Shown: one piece after another, positions 29,354 through 37,516 of the stretch
Position numbering within the stretch: the stretch's first letter is position 1
Layout of the letters: each line of letters starts with the position of its first letter
Assembly: GCF_002270415.1 (NCBI RefSeq)
Contig: NZ_NNRI01000007.1
Span: 1,054,001 to 1,118,000 of the forward strand
DNA from: Mesorhizobium sophorae
Lineage (GTDB): Bacteria; Pseudomonadota; Alphaproteobacteria; Rhizobiales; Rhizobiaceae
Direction: 5' to 3'
Length of the DNA: 64,000 bases
Translations under genes and position numbers: made by a program
The notes under the pieces: model-generated
Database searches by the model: none
What the model was told of the DNA's origin: nothing
What the model saw: the letters and a program-made list of their open reading frames with translations, nothing else

Positions 29354-30337
29354 TTAAGCATTCCCGATCAGCACGCCGGCCGCGAACACCAGCGCGCCGC
29401 CTAGCACCACCTGGAAGGCGGCACGCAGGAAGGGCGTCTGCATGTAGCGGTTCTGGACGAAGGCGATCGCCCACAATTCGAAGAACACCACCACCGCGGC
29501 GACCGCCGTCGCCGTCCAGAATTGCGGGATGAGATAGGGCAGCGCGTGGCCGAGCCCGCCGAGCGTCGTCATGATGCCGACAGTGAGGCCGCGCTTGATC
29601 GGCGAGCCGCGGCCCGACAGCTTGCCATCGTCGGATGCGACCTCGGTGAAGCCCATCGAAATGCCGGCGCCGATCGAGGCGGCGAGGCCGACAAGGAGCG
29701 TCTGCCAGGTATCATGCGTGGCGAAAGCCGCGGCGAAGATCGGCGCCAGCGTCGACACCGACCCGTCCATCAGCCCGGCCAGCCCCGGCTGCACATAGGT
29801 GAGGATGAACTGGCGCTGTTCGGCAACGGCCTCTTCGTCCTTGACTTCGCCCGGCACGTGCTTCTGTTCCAGACGCTGCGCCAGCGTTTCGTGGCCCTGC
29901 TCGGCCACCGCCAAATCGTCGAGCAGTTTCCGGGTGGAAGCATCGGTGGTGCGCTTGGCCGCCTCGACGTAGAACAGATAGGCGCGCCGCTCCATCGCCT
30001 CGGCCTGGCTGCGCACATGCTCGATGCCGAGCGGTCTCACCAGCCAGTCAGGCTTGCGCTCGAAGTAGCCTTTTACATGTTCGCGCCGGATCAGCGGAAT
30101 GCGATCGCCGAAACGCTGGCGGAAAAGCTCGATCAACGAGTCGCGATGGCCATCCTCTTCCTCGGCCATCTCCTCGAACACCTTTGCCGATTGCGGGAAG
30201 CTTTCCGCCAGTCCGTCGGCGTAGGCCCGGTAGATGCGCCCGTCATCTTCTTCGGACGAAATGGCCAGTGCCAGGATCTCCTGTTCGGAGAGCGATTCGA
30301 AGGGACGGCGGCCGAAACCGAAAACACGGGAAAGCAT
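29354..30337 (-). CDS. mbfA: membrane-bound ferritin-like iron exporter MbfA
   Basis: A 327-residue fusion of an N-terminal ferritin-like/rubrerythrin domain and a C-terminal VIT1-type membrane domain, the architecture of MbfA, an inner-membrane iron exporter in Bradyrhizobium and Agrobacterium. The Er domain (residues 15-165) holds metal-ligand runs AISSEEDDGRIYRAY, EEMAEEEDGHRDSL and AVAEQGHETL. From about 190, GLMDGSVSTLAPIFAAA, GISMGFTEVASDD and three further hydrophobic helices form the VIT1 part. A perfect palindrome of the Irr type sits 11 bp before the start codon, predicting repression when iron is scarce. Confidence 0.93.
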   Translation of the reverse strand: MLSRVFGFGRRPFESLSEQEILALAISSEEDDGRIYRAYADGLAESFPQSAKVFEEMAEEEDGHRDSLIELFRQRFGDRIPLIRREHVKGYFERKPDWLVRPLGIEHVRSQAEAMERRAYLFYVEAAKRTTDASTRKLLDDLAVAEQGHETLAQRLEQKHVPGEVKDEEAVAEQRQFILTYVQPGLAGLMDGSVSTLAPIFAAAFATHDTWQTLLVGLAASIGAGISMGFTEVASDDGKLSGRGSPIKRGLTVGIMTTLGGLGHALPYLIPQFWTATAVAAVVVFFELWAIAFVQNRYMQTPFLRAAFQVVLGGALVFAAGVLIGNA

Positions 30338-30347
30338 GAGGAATTCA

Positions 30348-30376
30348 CCCTAGTTTAGAATGGTTCTAAACTAGGG
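30348..30376. promoter_or_regulatory. Irr-type iron control element (ICE) upstream of mbfA
   Basis: A perfect inverted repeat: CCCTAGTTTAGAA, spacer TGG, TTCTAAACTAGGG. The core TTTAGAA-N3-TTCTAAA matches the ICE motif bound by the rhizobial heme-responsive regulator Irr. It lies 11-39 bp upstream of the mbfA ATG, so bound protein would cover the transcription start or early leader, consistent with repression. The assignment to Irr is from motif match and gene context. Confidence 0.85.
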
Positions 30377-30508
30377 TTTGATGTGTCCCAGGTCAATGCG
30401 CGCCCGGGTCGCGGTCAACAATTGTTGAAGCCCGCGCGCGCGCCGCACCCCTTCATTATCAGCGAATGTTCACCTATATTTGGCTAAGCCAAGGAAAGGA
30501 TCCCGCAG

Positions 30509-30832
30509 ATGACGGCAAACCAGCCCCCGCAACACTATGACCCCAAGCCCGTTCTCGATCTCATCGCCAGCATCGAGGCCGATCTGCAGCGCCTTAAAGG
30601 CCTGGTCGAGCAGCAGGTCGAGAAATTCGACCCCGCCAACCCGCACAACAAGGCCCCGGACGGCAAGTTGACCGAAGAGGGCGTCGAGTGCTGCTACCGC
30701 ATGTTCGACGAAGGCAAGTCGCGCTATTCGGTCGCCCAGCAGATGAAAATCTCCTTCGCCGCCGCCACCCACCGCTTCAACAGCTGGCGCAAGCTTGGGG
30801 GCACCAGGCGGCAACGGGCGTTGTTGGGATAA
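30509..30832 (+). CDS. conserved-looking hypothetical protein with C-terminal helix-turn-helix-like segment
   Basis: Not assigned. 107 residues; the N-terminal third is helical and acidic (YDPKPVLDLIASIEADLQRL then KGLVEQQVEKFD). Residues 55-98 (TEEGVECCYRMFDEGKSRYS, then VAQQMKISFAAATHRFNSWR) resemble a helix-turn-helix of the resolvase type, so a DNA-binding role is plausible. It is transcribed divergently from mbfA, 172 bp apart. AAGGAAAGGA lies upstream of the ATG. There is no sign of phage or transfer. Confidence 0.65.
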   Translation: MTANQPPQHYDPKPVLDLIASIEADLQRLKGLVEQQVEKFDPANPHNKAPDGKLTEEGVECCYRMFDEGKSRYSVAQQMKISFAAATHRFNSWRKLGGTRRQRALLG

Positions 30833-30960
30833 GTGGCGGTTGGCCGCACGGCACAAACGCCGGCAAGACTCCCCAACCTTGTAACCGTCACATTTTTTCG
30901 TTGGTGTCGCGCGGCCGTTTCCGTGCACCATGGTCGGACCATCTTTTCGCAGGATCCGCC

Positions 30961-31938
30961 ATGACCACCCCTCCCGGCATAGAAGACATCCACCGCGCCG
31001 CAGCCCGGCTTGCCGGCCTGATCGTAGAAACGCCGTTGATCGAATCGCAGGAGCTGAACCGGCGCTTCGGCGCCCGCATCCTGTTCAAGCCGGAGACGCT
31101 GCAGCGCACCGGCTCGTTCAAGTTCCGCGGCGCCTACAACAAGCTCTCTTCACTCAGTGAAGAGGAGCGCAGCCGTGGCGTCGTCGCCTTCTCGTCGGGC
31201 AACCACGCGCAGGGCGTCGCGGCATCGGCGGCGATGTTCGGCGTCAAGGCGGTCATCGCCATGCCGGCCGACGCGCCGGTGATGAAAGTCGGCAATGTCC
31301 GGAAGATGGGGGCCGAGGTGGTGCCGTTCGACCGCTTTCGCGACGACCGCATGACCGTGGTGCGCCCTTACGTCGAGAAAGGCATGGTGCTGGTGCCGCC
31401 TTTCGACGACCCCGCCATCATCGCCGGCCAGGGCACGATCGGCCTCGAATTGATGCGCCAGGCGAAAGCGCTTAGCGTCAGTCTCGACGCGGTGGTCATT
31501 CCTTGCGGCGGCGGTGGCCTGTCGAGCGGCATTTCCATCGCCGTCAAAGACGCCTCGCCCAGCACTTCGGTCTGGGCGGTGGAGCCCGAGCATTTCGACG
31601 ACACCCGCCGTTCGCTGGCCGCCGGCGCCAGGGTTTCGAACGAGCCGGGCCACAATTCGATCTGCGATGCGATCCTGACCGCCGAGCCCGGCGTGATCAC
31701 CTTCGAGATCAACCGCAGGAACCTCGCCGGGGCCATCGCCGTCTCCGACAAGGCGACGGCACAGGCGATGCGCGATGCCATGGCCTATCTCAAGCTGGTG
31801 GTCGAACCCGGCGGCTGCGTCGCGCTGGCGGCACTGTCATCGGGCGAGATCGAGCTATCCGGCAAATGCGTTGCAGTGGTGCTGTCCGGCGGCAATGTCG
31901 ATTTCGGGACTTATGCGGAGATCATGGCGGCGGCGTAG
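30961..31938 (+). CDS. PLP-dependent threonine/serine dehydratase
   Basis: A fold-type II PLP enzyme of 325 residues that deaminates threonine or serine to the keto acid, or possibly racemises serine. The PLP lysine is in TGSFKFRGAYN (near residue 55). FSSGNHAQGVAASAAMFGVK, IPCGGGGLSSGISIA and the terminal VVLSGGNVDF are typical. It lacks the C-terminal ACT-like regulatory domain of biosynthetic IlvA, pointing to a catabolic or racemase-like enzyme. The ATG at 30961 gives a normal N-terminus (GIEDIHRAAARLAG). Confidence 0.88.
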   Translation: MTTPPGIEDIHRAAARLAGLIVETPLIESQELNRRFGARILFKPETLQRTGSFKFRGAYNKLSSLSEEERSRGVVAFSSGNHAQGVAASAAMFGVKAVIAMPADAPVMKVGNVRKMGAEVVPFDRFRDDRMTVVRPYVEKGMVLVPPFDDPAIIAGQGTIGLELMRQAKALSVSLDAVVIPCGGGGLSSGISIAVKDASPSTSVWAVEPEHFDDTRRSLAAGARVSNEPGHNSICDAILTAEPGVITFEINRRNLAGAIAVSDKATAQAMRDAMAYLKLVVEPGGCVALAALSSGEIELSGKCVAVVLSGGNVDFGTYAEIMAAA

Positions 31939-31984
31939 GCGAAGAAACTTAGCACGCAGGGCGACAGCCGCAGCGATCCTTCCC

Positions 31985-32140
31985 ACCCCCCCTCTGCCCT
32001 GCCGGGCATCTCCCCCGCAAGGGGGGAGATTGGCCGTTATCTCTGCTTTCGCCAATCGCCGCCATCGCAGGAGCAAGCGCAGCGCTGAAACTGCCTATCT
32101 CCGCCCTTGCGGGGGAGATGGCCGGCAGGCCAGAGGGGGT
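31985..32140. repeat. compound inverted repeat, copy 3
   Basis: Left arm CCCCCTCTGCCCTGCCGGGC then ATCTCCCCCGCAAGGGGGGA; right arm CCTTGCGGGGGAGATGGCCG then GCAGGCCAGAGGGGG. It has the same architecture as copies 1 and 2 and shares the CAGCGATCCTTCCCACC left flank with copy 2. It fills most of the 248-bp gap between the dehydratase and the ABC-2 permease gene, which converge here. Confidence 0.88.
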
Positions 32141-32186
32141 GCTGTCCCGCCGACCTCAAAAGTCTCCGGGCAGTAGCGGCCTGACC

Positions 32187-33323
32187 CTAATCCAGCGTCC
32201 GCCTGAACCGGACCAGCGCGACGCCGGCAAACAACGCCACGAACACCACCAGCCAGCCGATCTCCGTCGCCACGGCCGGCAGTTCTGCACCCTTCAGCAT
32301 CACCGCACGGATGATGCGCAGAAAGTGCGTCAGCGGCAGGATCTCGCCGAACGCCTGCGCCCAAGTCGGCATGCCGCGATAGGGGAACATGAAGCCGGAC
32401 AGCATGATCGACGGCAGGAAGAAGAAGAAGGTGAGCTGCAGCGCCTGCATCTGCGTGCGGGCGATTGTCGAGATCGTGTAGCCGAGCAGCACCAGCGCCA
32501 GCACGAAGATCAGCACGGCGGTCAAGAGCAGCGACATCGACCCTGTGAAGGGGATGGCGAACAAGAGCTTGGCCGCCGCCAGCACCACCACCACCTGCAC
32601 GCCGCCGACTGCCAGATAGGGCAGCACCTTGCCCATCATGATCTCGAGGGGGCTGGACGGCATCGCCAGCAGGTTTTCCATGGTGCCGCGCTCGGTCTCG
32701 CGGGTCAGCGCGATCGAGGTCATCATCACCATCGTCATCTGCAGGATGACGCCGAGCAGACCGGGCACGATGTTGTATTGCGAAATGCCTTCCGGGTTGT
32801 AGCGCCGGTGCACCACCACTTCGAGCTGGCCAAGGGCTGCCTCGGCGGCCGCCTCCTGCATGCCGCGCGCCCTGAGCAGCGCCTGGCTGGCGACGGTGCC
32901 CAGCGTCGAGATGGCGCCGCTAGCGACAGCCGGGTCGGTGGCGTCGGCCTCGATCAGGATCTGCGGGCTGTCGCCGCGCTCGACCCGCCGGGCAAAATCG
33001 GCGGGGATGGTGACGACGAAGGCGACATCGCCGCGCGACATCAGGAACTCCGCGTCGGCCGCACTTTGCGAGACATGATCGAAACGGTAGTAGCCTGTCG
33101 TCTGCAGCGCCGAGACCATGGCGCGCGTGTAGGGGTCGCTGCTCGTCGCAACCAGCGCGGCCGGCAGGCTCTTCGGGTCGTTGTTGATGGCATAGCCGAA
33201 CAACACGAGCTGCATCAGTGGCACGCCGAGCATCATGGCGAAGGTGATGCGGTCGCGCCGCATCTGGATGAACTCCTTGATCAGCAGCGCGCCAAGGCGG
33301 GCGAAGGAAAAGACACTGTTCAT
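32187..33323 (-). CDS. ABC-2 type permease (YbhS/YbhR/YhhJ-like)
   Basis: The membrane part of an ABC drug or lipid exporter, 378 residues. One transmembrane segment near the N-terminus (TFAMMLGVPLMQLVLFGYAI) is followed by a large periplasmic domain (about 50-175) and five clustered membrane segments, including TMENLLAMPSSPLEIMMGK and FFFFLPSIMLSGFMFPYRGM, the ABC-2 signatures. The ATG at 33323 overlaps the stop of the ATPase gene by 4 bp. It is the last gene of the tetR-hlyD-ATPase-permease unit. Only one permease gene is present, so it would act as a homodimer. Confidence 0.92.
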   Translation of the reverse strand: MNSVFSFARLGALLIKEFIQMRRDRITFAMMLGVPLMQLVLFGYAINNDPKSLPAALVATSSDPYTRAMVSALQTTGYYRFDHVSQSAADAEFLMSRGDVAFVVTIPADFARRVERGDSPQILIEADATDPAVASGAISTLGTVASQALLRARGMQEAAAEAALGQLEVVVHRRYNPEGISQYNIVPGLLGVILQMTMVMMTSIALTRETERGTMENLLAMPSSPLEIMMGKVLPYLAVGGVQVVVVLAAAKLLFAIPFTGSMSLLLTAVLIFVLALVLLGYTISTIARTQMQALQLTFFFFLPSIMLSGFMFPYRGMPTWAQAFGEILPLTHFLRIIRAVMLKGAELPAVATEIGWLVVFVALFAGVALVRFRRTLD

Positions 33324-34240
33324 GCCATGTTGTCCTTCGAGCCGGACATGAACTGGATAAAGACGTCCTCGAGGCTGGTTTCGCCCGGCGCCACCTTCAC
33401 GCCCTTGTGCTCTTTCTCGACATCGACGAGCGCGGCTTCCAGCTTCTTCCGGTCGGAACCGACGACATGCAGCGTGGCACCGAACGGGGCCACCTGGTCG
33501 ACGCCGGGCCGGCCCTGAAGCGCTTCCGCCACCTGGTCGAGCCGCGGACCCTGCAGGACGAAAGTGGTCAGCCCGGCATTTTTCACCACCTCGGCGACGG
33601 TGCCCGTGGCCAGCATCTTCCCGTAGGAAATGTAGCTGATGCGATGGCAGCGCTCGGCCTCGTCCATATAGTGGGTGGAGACCAGCACGGTCAGCCCGCC
33701 GCTGGCGAGGCGATGGATCTCGTCCCAGAACTCGCGTCGCGCCTTTGGATCGACGCCGGCCGTCGGCTCGTCGAGCAACAGCAGCTTCGGCTTGTGCATG
33801 ATACAGGCGGCCAGCGCCAGCCGCTGCTTCCAGCCGCCCGACAAGGTGCCGGCCAACTGGTTGCGGCGCGTCGTCAGGCCGAGCTCCTCCAGCGTACGCG
33901 CCACATGCTCCTCGACCGGCTTCAACCGGTAAAGCCGCGCGACGAATTCGAGATTCTCGCCAATCGTCAGATCCTCGTAGAACGAGAATTTCTGCGTCAT
34001 GTAGCCGACTTCGCGCTTGATGCGCAGGCTGTCGGTGCGGATGTCGAAGCCGAGCACCGTGCCTTCGCCCTCGTCGGGCGTCAGCAGGCCGCACATGATG
34101 CGGATGGTGGTGGTCTTGCCCGAACCGTTGGGGCCAAGAAAGCCGACGATCTCGCCTTCGGCGACTGTCATCGTCACATGGTCGACGACGGTCTTGTCGC
34201 CAAACCGCTTGACCAGGCCATGGACGTCGATGGCGTTCAT
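33320..34240 (-). CDS. ABC transporter ATP-binding protein
   Basis: A 306-residue single-domain ATPase. Walker A is GPNGSGKTTT (about residues 36-45), the signature is LSGGWKQRLALAACIMHKP, Walker B is LLLLDEPTAGVD and the H-loop lies in VLVSTHYMDEAERC. The C-terminal 85 residues form the DUF4162-like tail seen in drug exporters. It is coupled on both sides by ATGA overlaps to the HlyD and permease genes. E. coli YbhF, its functional analogue, has two ATPase halves; this one has a single half and would dimerise. Confidence 0.94.
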   Translation of the reverse strand: MNAIDVHGLVKRFGDKTVVDHVTMTVAEGEIVGFLGPNGSGKTTTIRIMCGLLTPDEGEGTVLGFDIRTDSLRIKREVGYMTQKFSFYEDLTIGENLEFVARLYRLKPVEEHVARTLEELGLTTRRNQLAGTLSGGWKQRLALAACIMHKPKLLLLDEPTAGVDPKARREFWDEIHRLASGGLTVLVSTHYMDEAERCHRISYISYGKMLATGTVAEVVKNAGLTTFVLQGPRLDQVAEALQGRPGVDQVAPFGATLHVVGSDRKKLEAALVDVEKEHKGVKVAPGETSLEDVFIQFMSGSKDNMA

Positions 34241-35190
34241 TTTCCGCCATCCGCGAGATCGACATCGACGATCTGGCCCGGCTGCAGCGGGCCGGCGTCG
34301 CCCTCCGATCGCGCCTCGACCAGATAGACCAGCTTCTGCCGGTTCTCCAAGGAATAGATCACCGGCGGGGTGAATTCGGGATCCGGCGAGACGTAGCTGA
34401 CCCGCGCCTTCACGTCCGGGCCGCAGCCGTCGCAATGGACGCCGAGCAAGGTGCCGACCTTGACCGAGGAGAAGGCGGCTTCCGGGATGTAGACGCTGAG
34501 TTTTACGGCGCCGTCGGGCAGGATCGAAATGACCGGTGAGGTCGGGCCGGCGGTGTCGCCCGGATTGCGGATGACATCGTTGACGCGGCCCGGCGATGGC
34601 GACGCCAGCACCCGCTTCGACAGCCGCCACCGCGCCTGCTCCAGGGTCGCCTGCGCCTGCTTGACCTGGTTGTCGGCGGCCTTGATCGTCTCGGGGCGCG
34701 CCGGCAGGCCGCCGACAGCGAGATTGGCATTGGCCTGGCCGACCTGCGCGTTGGCTGTCTCCAGTGTCGCCGAAGCGGTGTCGAAATCGGCCTGCGTGCC
34801 GGCGCCGCGCTTGAACAGATCGGCGGCGCGGTCGTATTTGCGCTTGGCGTCGGCGGCCTGCGCGCTGGCCATGTCGACCTCGGCCCTGAGCACCGCGATC
34901 TCTTCCGGGCGCTTGCCGATCTGCAGGTCGGCGAATTGCGCCTGGGCCTGGGCCAGGCCGGCCTCGGCCTGCGCGACCGCGATCTTGGCATCGGCGCTTT
35001 CCAGCGTCACCACGGTCGTGCCGGGTGTGACACGGTCGCCGCGCTTGACGGTGACGGTCTCGACCTGCGCCACCTCGATCGGCGCCAGCAGCACATAATC
35101 GCCCTCGACATAGCCGACGGCCAGCGGCGCTGCCGGCGCGCAGGCGCTGAAAAGCTGCGCGGCGAGTGGCAGCGAACAGAGAAAGCTCAT
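34237..35190 (-). CDS. HlyD/MFP-family periplasmic adaptor (YbhG-like)
   Basis: A membrane-fusion protein of 317 residues. The N-terminus MSFLCSLPLAAQLFSACAPA is a signal or lipoprotein-like segment with a Cys near residue 17. GYVEGDYVLLAPIEVAQVET and the lipoyl-like RGDRVTPGTTVVTLESADAK are followed by a long alanine/glutamine-rich coiled coil (about 80-190) and ASPSPGRVNDVIRNPGDTAG, the second lipoyl half. It links the inner-membrane ABC exporter to the outer envelope. It starts 13 bp after the tetR stop and overlaps the ATPase start by 4 bp. Confidence 0.92.
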   Translation of the reverse strand: MSFLCSLPLAAQLFSACAPAAPLAVGYVEGDYVLLAPIEVAQVETVTVKRGDRVTPGTTVVTLESADAKIAVAQAEAGLAQAQAQFADLQIGKRPEEIAVLRAEVDMASAQAADAKRKYDRAADLFKRGAGTQADFDTASATLETANAQVGQANANLAVGGLPARPETIKAADNQVKQAQATLEQARWRLSKRVLASPSPGRVNDVIRNPGDTAGPTSPVISILPDGAVKLSVYIPEAAFSSVKVGTLLGVHCDGCGPDVKARVSYVSPDPEFTPPVIYSLENRQKLVYLVEARSEGDAGPLQPGQIVDVDLADGGK

Positions 35191-35203
35191 GGTCTTTGCC
35201 CCT

Positions 35204-35896
35204 TCATCTCTGGCCCTTGCGGGCAGCCAATATGGCCTTGAGATTGCCCGATGTGACCGCCACGACCTTGGCTGCCTCGGCGGCGCCAATGTCGTTCCAG
35301 CCCATGCGGCGCATCACCGCCTCGCGGCCGATGCGGAAATAGATGACCTGGCCGATCAGCGTGAACACGGTGAGCCTCGTGGCCTCGCTTTCGGCCGGCT
35401 CTCCCGTCGCCTGCTCCCAGAGCTGGCACAGCCGGCGGTGCGTCGGCTCGAACACGCCGTCATAGATGCGGTCGAGCGCTGCCGTCGGATGCGAAAGCTC
35501 GCGCAGCACGAACTGCACGATCTCGCCGGCCTGCGGGCTGGCAACGACAAAGCCGACCATCCGCTCCAGCGCCGCGAAGAGCAGCGCTTGCGCCGCCTCC
35601 GGATTGGCCGGTCCTGCCGCTGCCGCCGGCACATTGCCGAGCACCGGGCCGGCAACCGTCTGGATGGTCTCGACGATGAAGTCGGCGGCTGCGGCGCGAA
35701 GGCCCTCCTTGCCGCCGAAATGATAGGCGATCGAGCCGATATTGGCCTCTGCCTCGGCAGCGATCTGGCGCGTCGAGGTGCCGTCGAAACCCTGCCGTCC
35801 GAACAGTTTCAGCGCCGCCTGGACGAGGGCCGCGCGCGTCATCTCGGCGGGTGACGTCTCGCGACGGGGACTTCCGGTGTCGGGTAACTTGATCAT
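35204..35896 (-). CDS. TetR-family regulator with CerR-type C-terminal domain (CecR-like)
   Basis: A 230-residue repressor. The helix-turn-helix lies at about residues 22-65: AALVQAALKLFGRQGFDGTS then TRQIAAEAEANIGSIAYHFG. The ligand-binding half includes LRELSHPTAALDRIYDGVFE and matches the DUF1956/CerR pattern found in E. coli CecR (YbiH), which controls ybhGFSR. The gene order here, regulator-HlyD-ATPase-permease, parallels that operon. A 26-bp perfect palindrome ends just before the start, so autoregulation of the whole operon is likely. Confidence 0.92.
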   Translation of the reverse strand: MIKLPDTGSPRRETSPAEMTRAALVQAALKLFGRQGFDGTSTRQIAAEAEANIGSIAYHFGGKEGLRAAAADFIVETIQTVAGPVLGNVPAAAAGPANPEAAQALLFAALERMVGFVVASPQAGEIVQFVLRELSHPTAALDRIYDGVFEPTHRRLCQLWEQATGEPAESEATRLTVFTLIGQVIYFRIGREAVMRRMGWNDIGAAEAAKVVAVTSGNLKAILAARKGQR

Positions 35897-35903
35897 GAGG
35901 TGC

Positions 35904-35929
35904 ACTTTAATCAATCGATTGATTAAAGT
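35904..35929. promoter_or_regulatory. 26-bp perfect palindrome, likely TetR/CecR-type operator
   Basis: Each 13-bp half reads ACTTTAATCAATC, giving a spacer-less perfect dyad 8 bp upstream of the tetR start codon. The centre TCAATCGATTGA resembles classic TetR-family operators. It lies 71 bp from the divergent CYTH gene and could influence both directions. Confidence 0.85.
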
Positions 35930-36000
35930 CAATGAATGACTCAAACTTGCGTACGCAACCATCTTGCCACGGCCGGCTGTTAACGCTTTAGTGCGCGGCC

Positions 36001-36474
36001 ATGGGCAAGGAAGTCGAACGCAAATTCCTGGTCTCCGGCACAGCATGGCGGGATCTGGTCGAGGCGGATATCCGCATTCGCCAGTTCTATCTTGCCGCGA
36101 CCCCCGGTCGAACCCTGCGCATCCGTATCAGCGACGACGCTTCCGCCAAGCTGACGCTCAAATTCGGCAGCAGGGCGCGCGTGCGCGACGAATTCGAATA
36201 TCCGATCCCGCTGGCGGACGCCCTGGAGATGCTGGCCTTCGCGCTCGGACGTGTCATAGAGAAGACACGCCACCATGTTAGGCATCGCGGCCATCTCTAT
36301 GAGGTGGATGTCTTTGGCGGCCCGCTTGCGGGACTTGTGGTCGCCGAACTTGAGACGCCGGAGGACGTGCCTGACGAAATGCTGCCTGACTGGCTCGGCC
36401 GAGAGGTCACTGGCGAGTCTGAATTTTACAACGCGTCGCTCGCCCTCGGGGGGATTCCGGAGATCGCCGCATGA
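36001..36474 (+). CDS. CYTH domain (triphosphate tunnel) protein
   Basis: A 157-residue tunnel-fold protein. MGKEVERKFLVSG contains the diagnostic ExExK motif (Glu4, Glu6, Lys8) that binds triphosphates with metal. TLRIRISDDASAKLTLKFGS and RDEFEYPIP supply further basic and acidic tunnel residues, and YEVDVFGGPLAGLVVAELE the C-terminal part. Such proteins hydrolyse tripolyphosphate or act on nucleotides and thiamine triphosphate. The stop is overlapped by the CHAD gene start (ATGA). The two domains are often fused in other bacteria. Confidence 0.92.
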   Translation: MGKEVERKFLVSGTAWRDLVEADIRIRQFYLAATPGRTLRIRISDDASAKLTLKFGSRARVRDEFEYPIPLADALEMLAFALGRVIEKTRHHVRHRGHLYEVDVFGGPLAGLVVAELETPEDVPDEMLPDWLGREVTGESEFYNASLALGGIPEIAA

Positions 36475-37412
36475 GTTTTCGCATCGATCCGCGCCTGCCG
36501 CTGACCGGCGAGGTCAGGCGTATCCTTGCCGAGGAAATCGGCAAGGCAATGGCCCATCTTGACGCCGCGCGCAGCCGGCCGGAACAGGGGCTGCACAAAT
36601 GCCGCAAGCGGCTGAAGAGCGCGCGCGCCTTGCTGAGGCTTGTTCGTTCCGGTGACGGAACATTCTGCGAGACCGAGAACCAATGCTACCGCAACGTGGC
36701 GGGTCTGCTTGCCGGGCCGCGCGAGGCGACGGCGCTGATCGAGACCGTCGACCGGCTGGCGGCAAGCTTTCCCAAGGAGAGCGCCGACGACGGGCTGGCT
36801 GCGGTGCGCGACAGGCTGATTGCCCGGCAGCATGAATTGCACGAAGGCGCCGGGCTCGACGCGGCGATCGCTGCTGCGACCGCCGCTTGCGAGGAAGGCC
36901 TGCACCGGATCGAAACCCTCGCTCTGCCCGATCAGCCGGAACAGGCCGCCGATGTGCTTGCCGAAGGCGCCCGCGCCACCTTGCGCCGGGCCAGGAAAGC
37001 GCTCGACAAGGCCGGATCGCGCGGCGCGGCCAATGATTTCCACGATCTGCGCAAGGCGGCCAAGACGCACGGCATGCATCTGTCGCTGCTCGGCAGGCTG
37101 TGGCCGACGCCGATCAAGGCCAGGCGCAAGGCGGTCGACGCACTGGGTGAGCGGCTGGGCGACCTGCATGATCTGTTCGTCATGCGCGACCTGCTCGAGG
37201 CCGATGACCGTCCGCTCGGACCGCCCGAAGACACCAGGCTCCTGGGCAAGCTTCTGAAGCGGTCGGAAAAGCAGCTAAAGAAGTCCTGCCTGGCTGAGGC
37301 GGCTGAGCTGTTCGGCGACAGTCCCAAACGCTCGACACGCAAGCTGGCACGCAAGGCGCGCGGAGATCTGGCCGAGGCAGCCCAGGACGATCTGATCGCA
37401 ACCGCCGGCTGA
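36471..37412 (+). CDS. CHAD domain protein
   Basis: A 313-residue all-helical CHAD protein. The conserved histidine-containing repeats are visible as EQGLHKCRKRLKSARALLRL in the first half and ANDFHDLRKAAKTHGMHLSL in the second, with many Arg and Lys lining the predicted basic groove. CHAD proteins bind inorganic polyphosphate and localise to polyphosphate granules. It is coupled to the CYTH gene by a 4-bp overlap, consistent with joint action on (poly)phosphate. No metabolic enzyme for polyphosphate (ppk, ppx) is nearby. Confidence 0.92.
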   Translation: MSFRIDPRLPLTGEVRRILAEEIGKAMAHLDAARSRPEQGLHKCRKRLKSARALLRLVRSGDGTFCETENQCYRNVAGLLAGPREATALIETVDRLAASFPKESADDGLAAVRDRLIARQHELHEGAGLDAAIAAATAACEEGLHRIETLALPDQPEQAADVLAEGARATLRRARKALDKAGSRGAANDFHDLRKAAKTHGMHLSLLGRLWPTPIKARRKAVDALGERLGDLHDLFVMRDLLEADDRPLGPPEDTRLLGKLLKRSEKQLKKSCLAEAAELFGDSPKRSTRKLARKARGDLAEAAQDDLIATAG

Positions 37413-37516
37413 CGGAGCTGTCCTCTCCCTTCTCCCCTTGTGGAGGGGGAGCTGACGTCGGCGCAACCACCCTCCCGCTGGCACCCAGCGCCTGCCCGTG
37501 CTAATCGGCATTTGGC

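Noticed and set aside
32118..33518. A 466-codon plus-strand frame opposite the ABC-2 permease
   Set aside because: Low-complexity His/Gln/Arg antisense shadow of the permease and ATPase genes.
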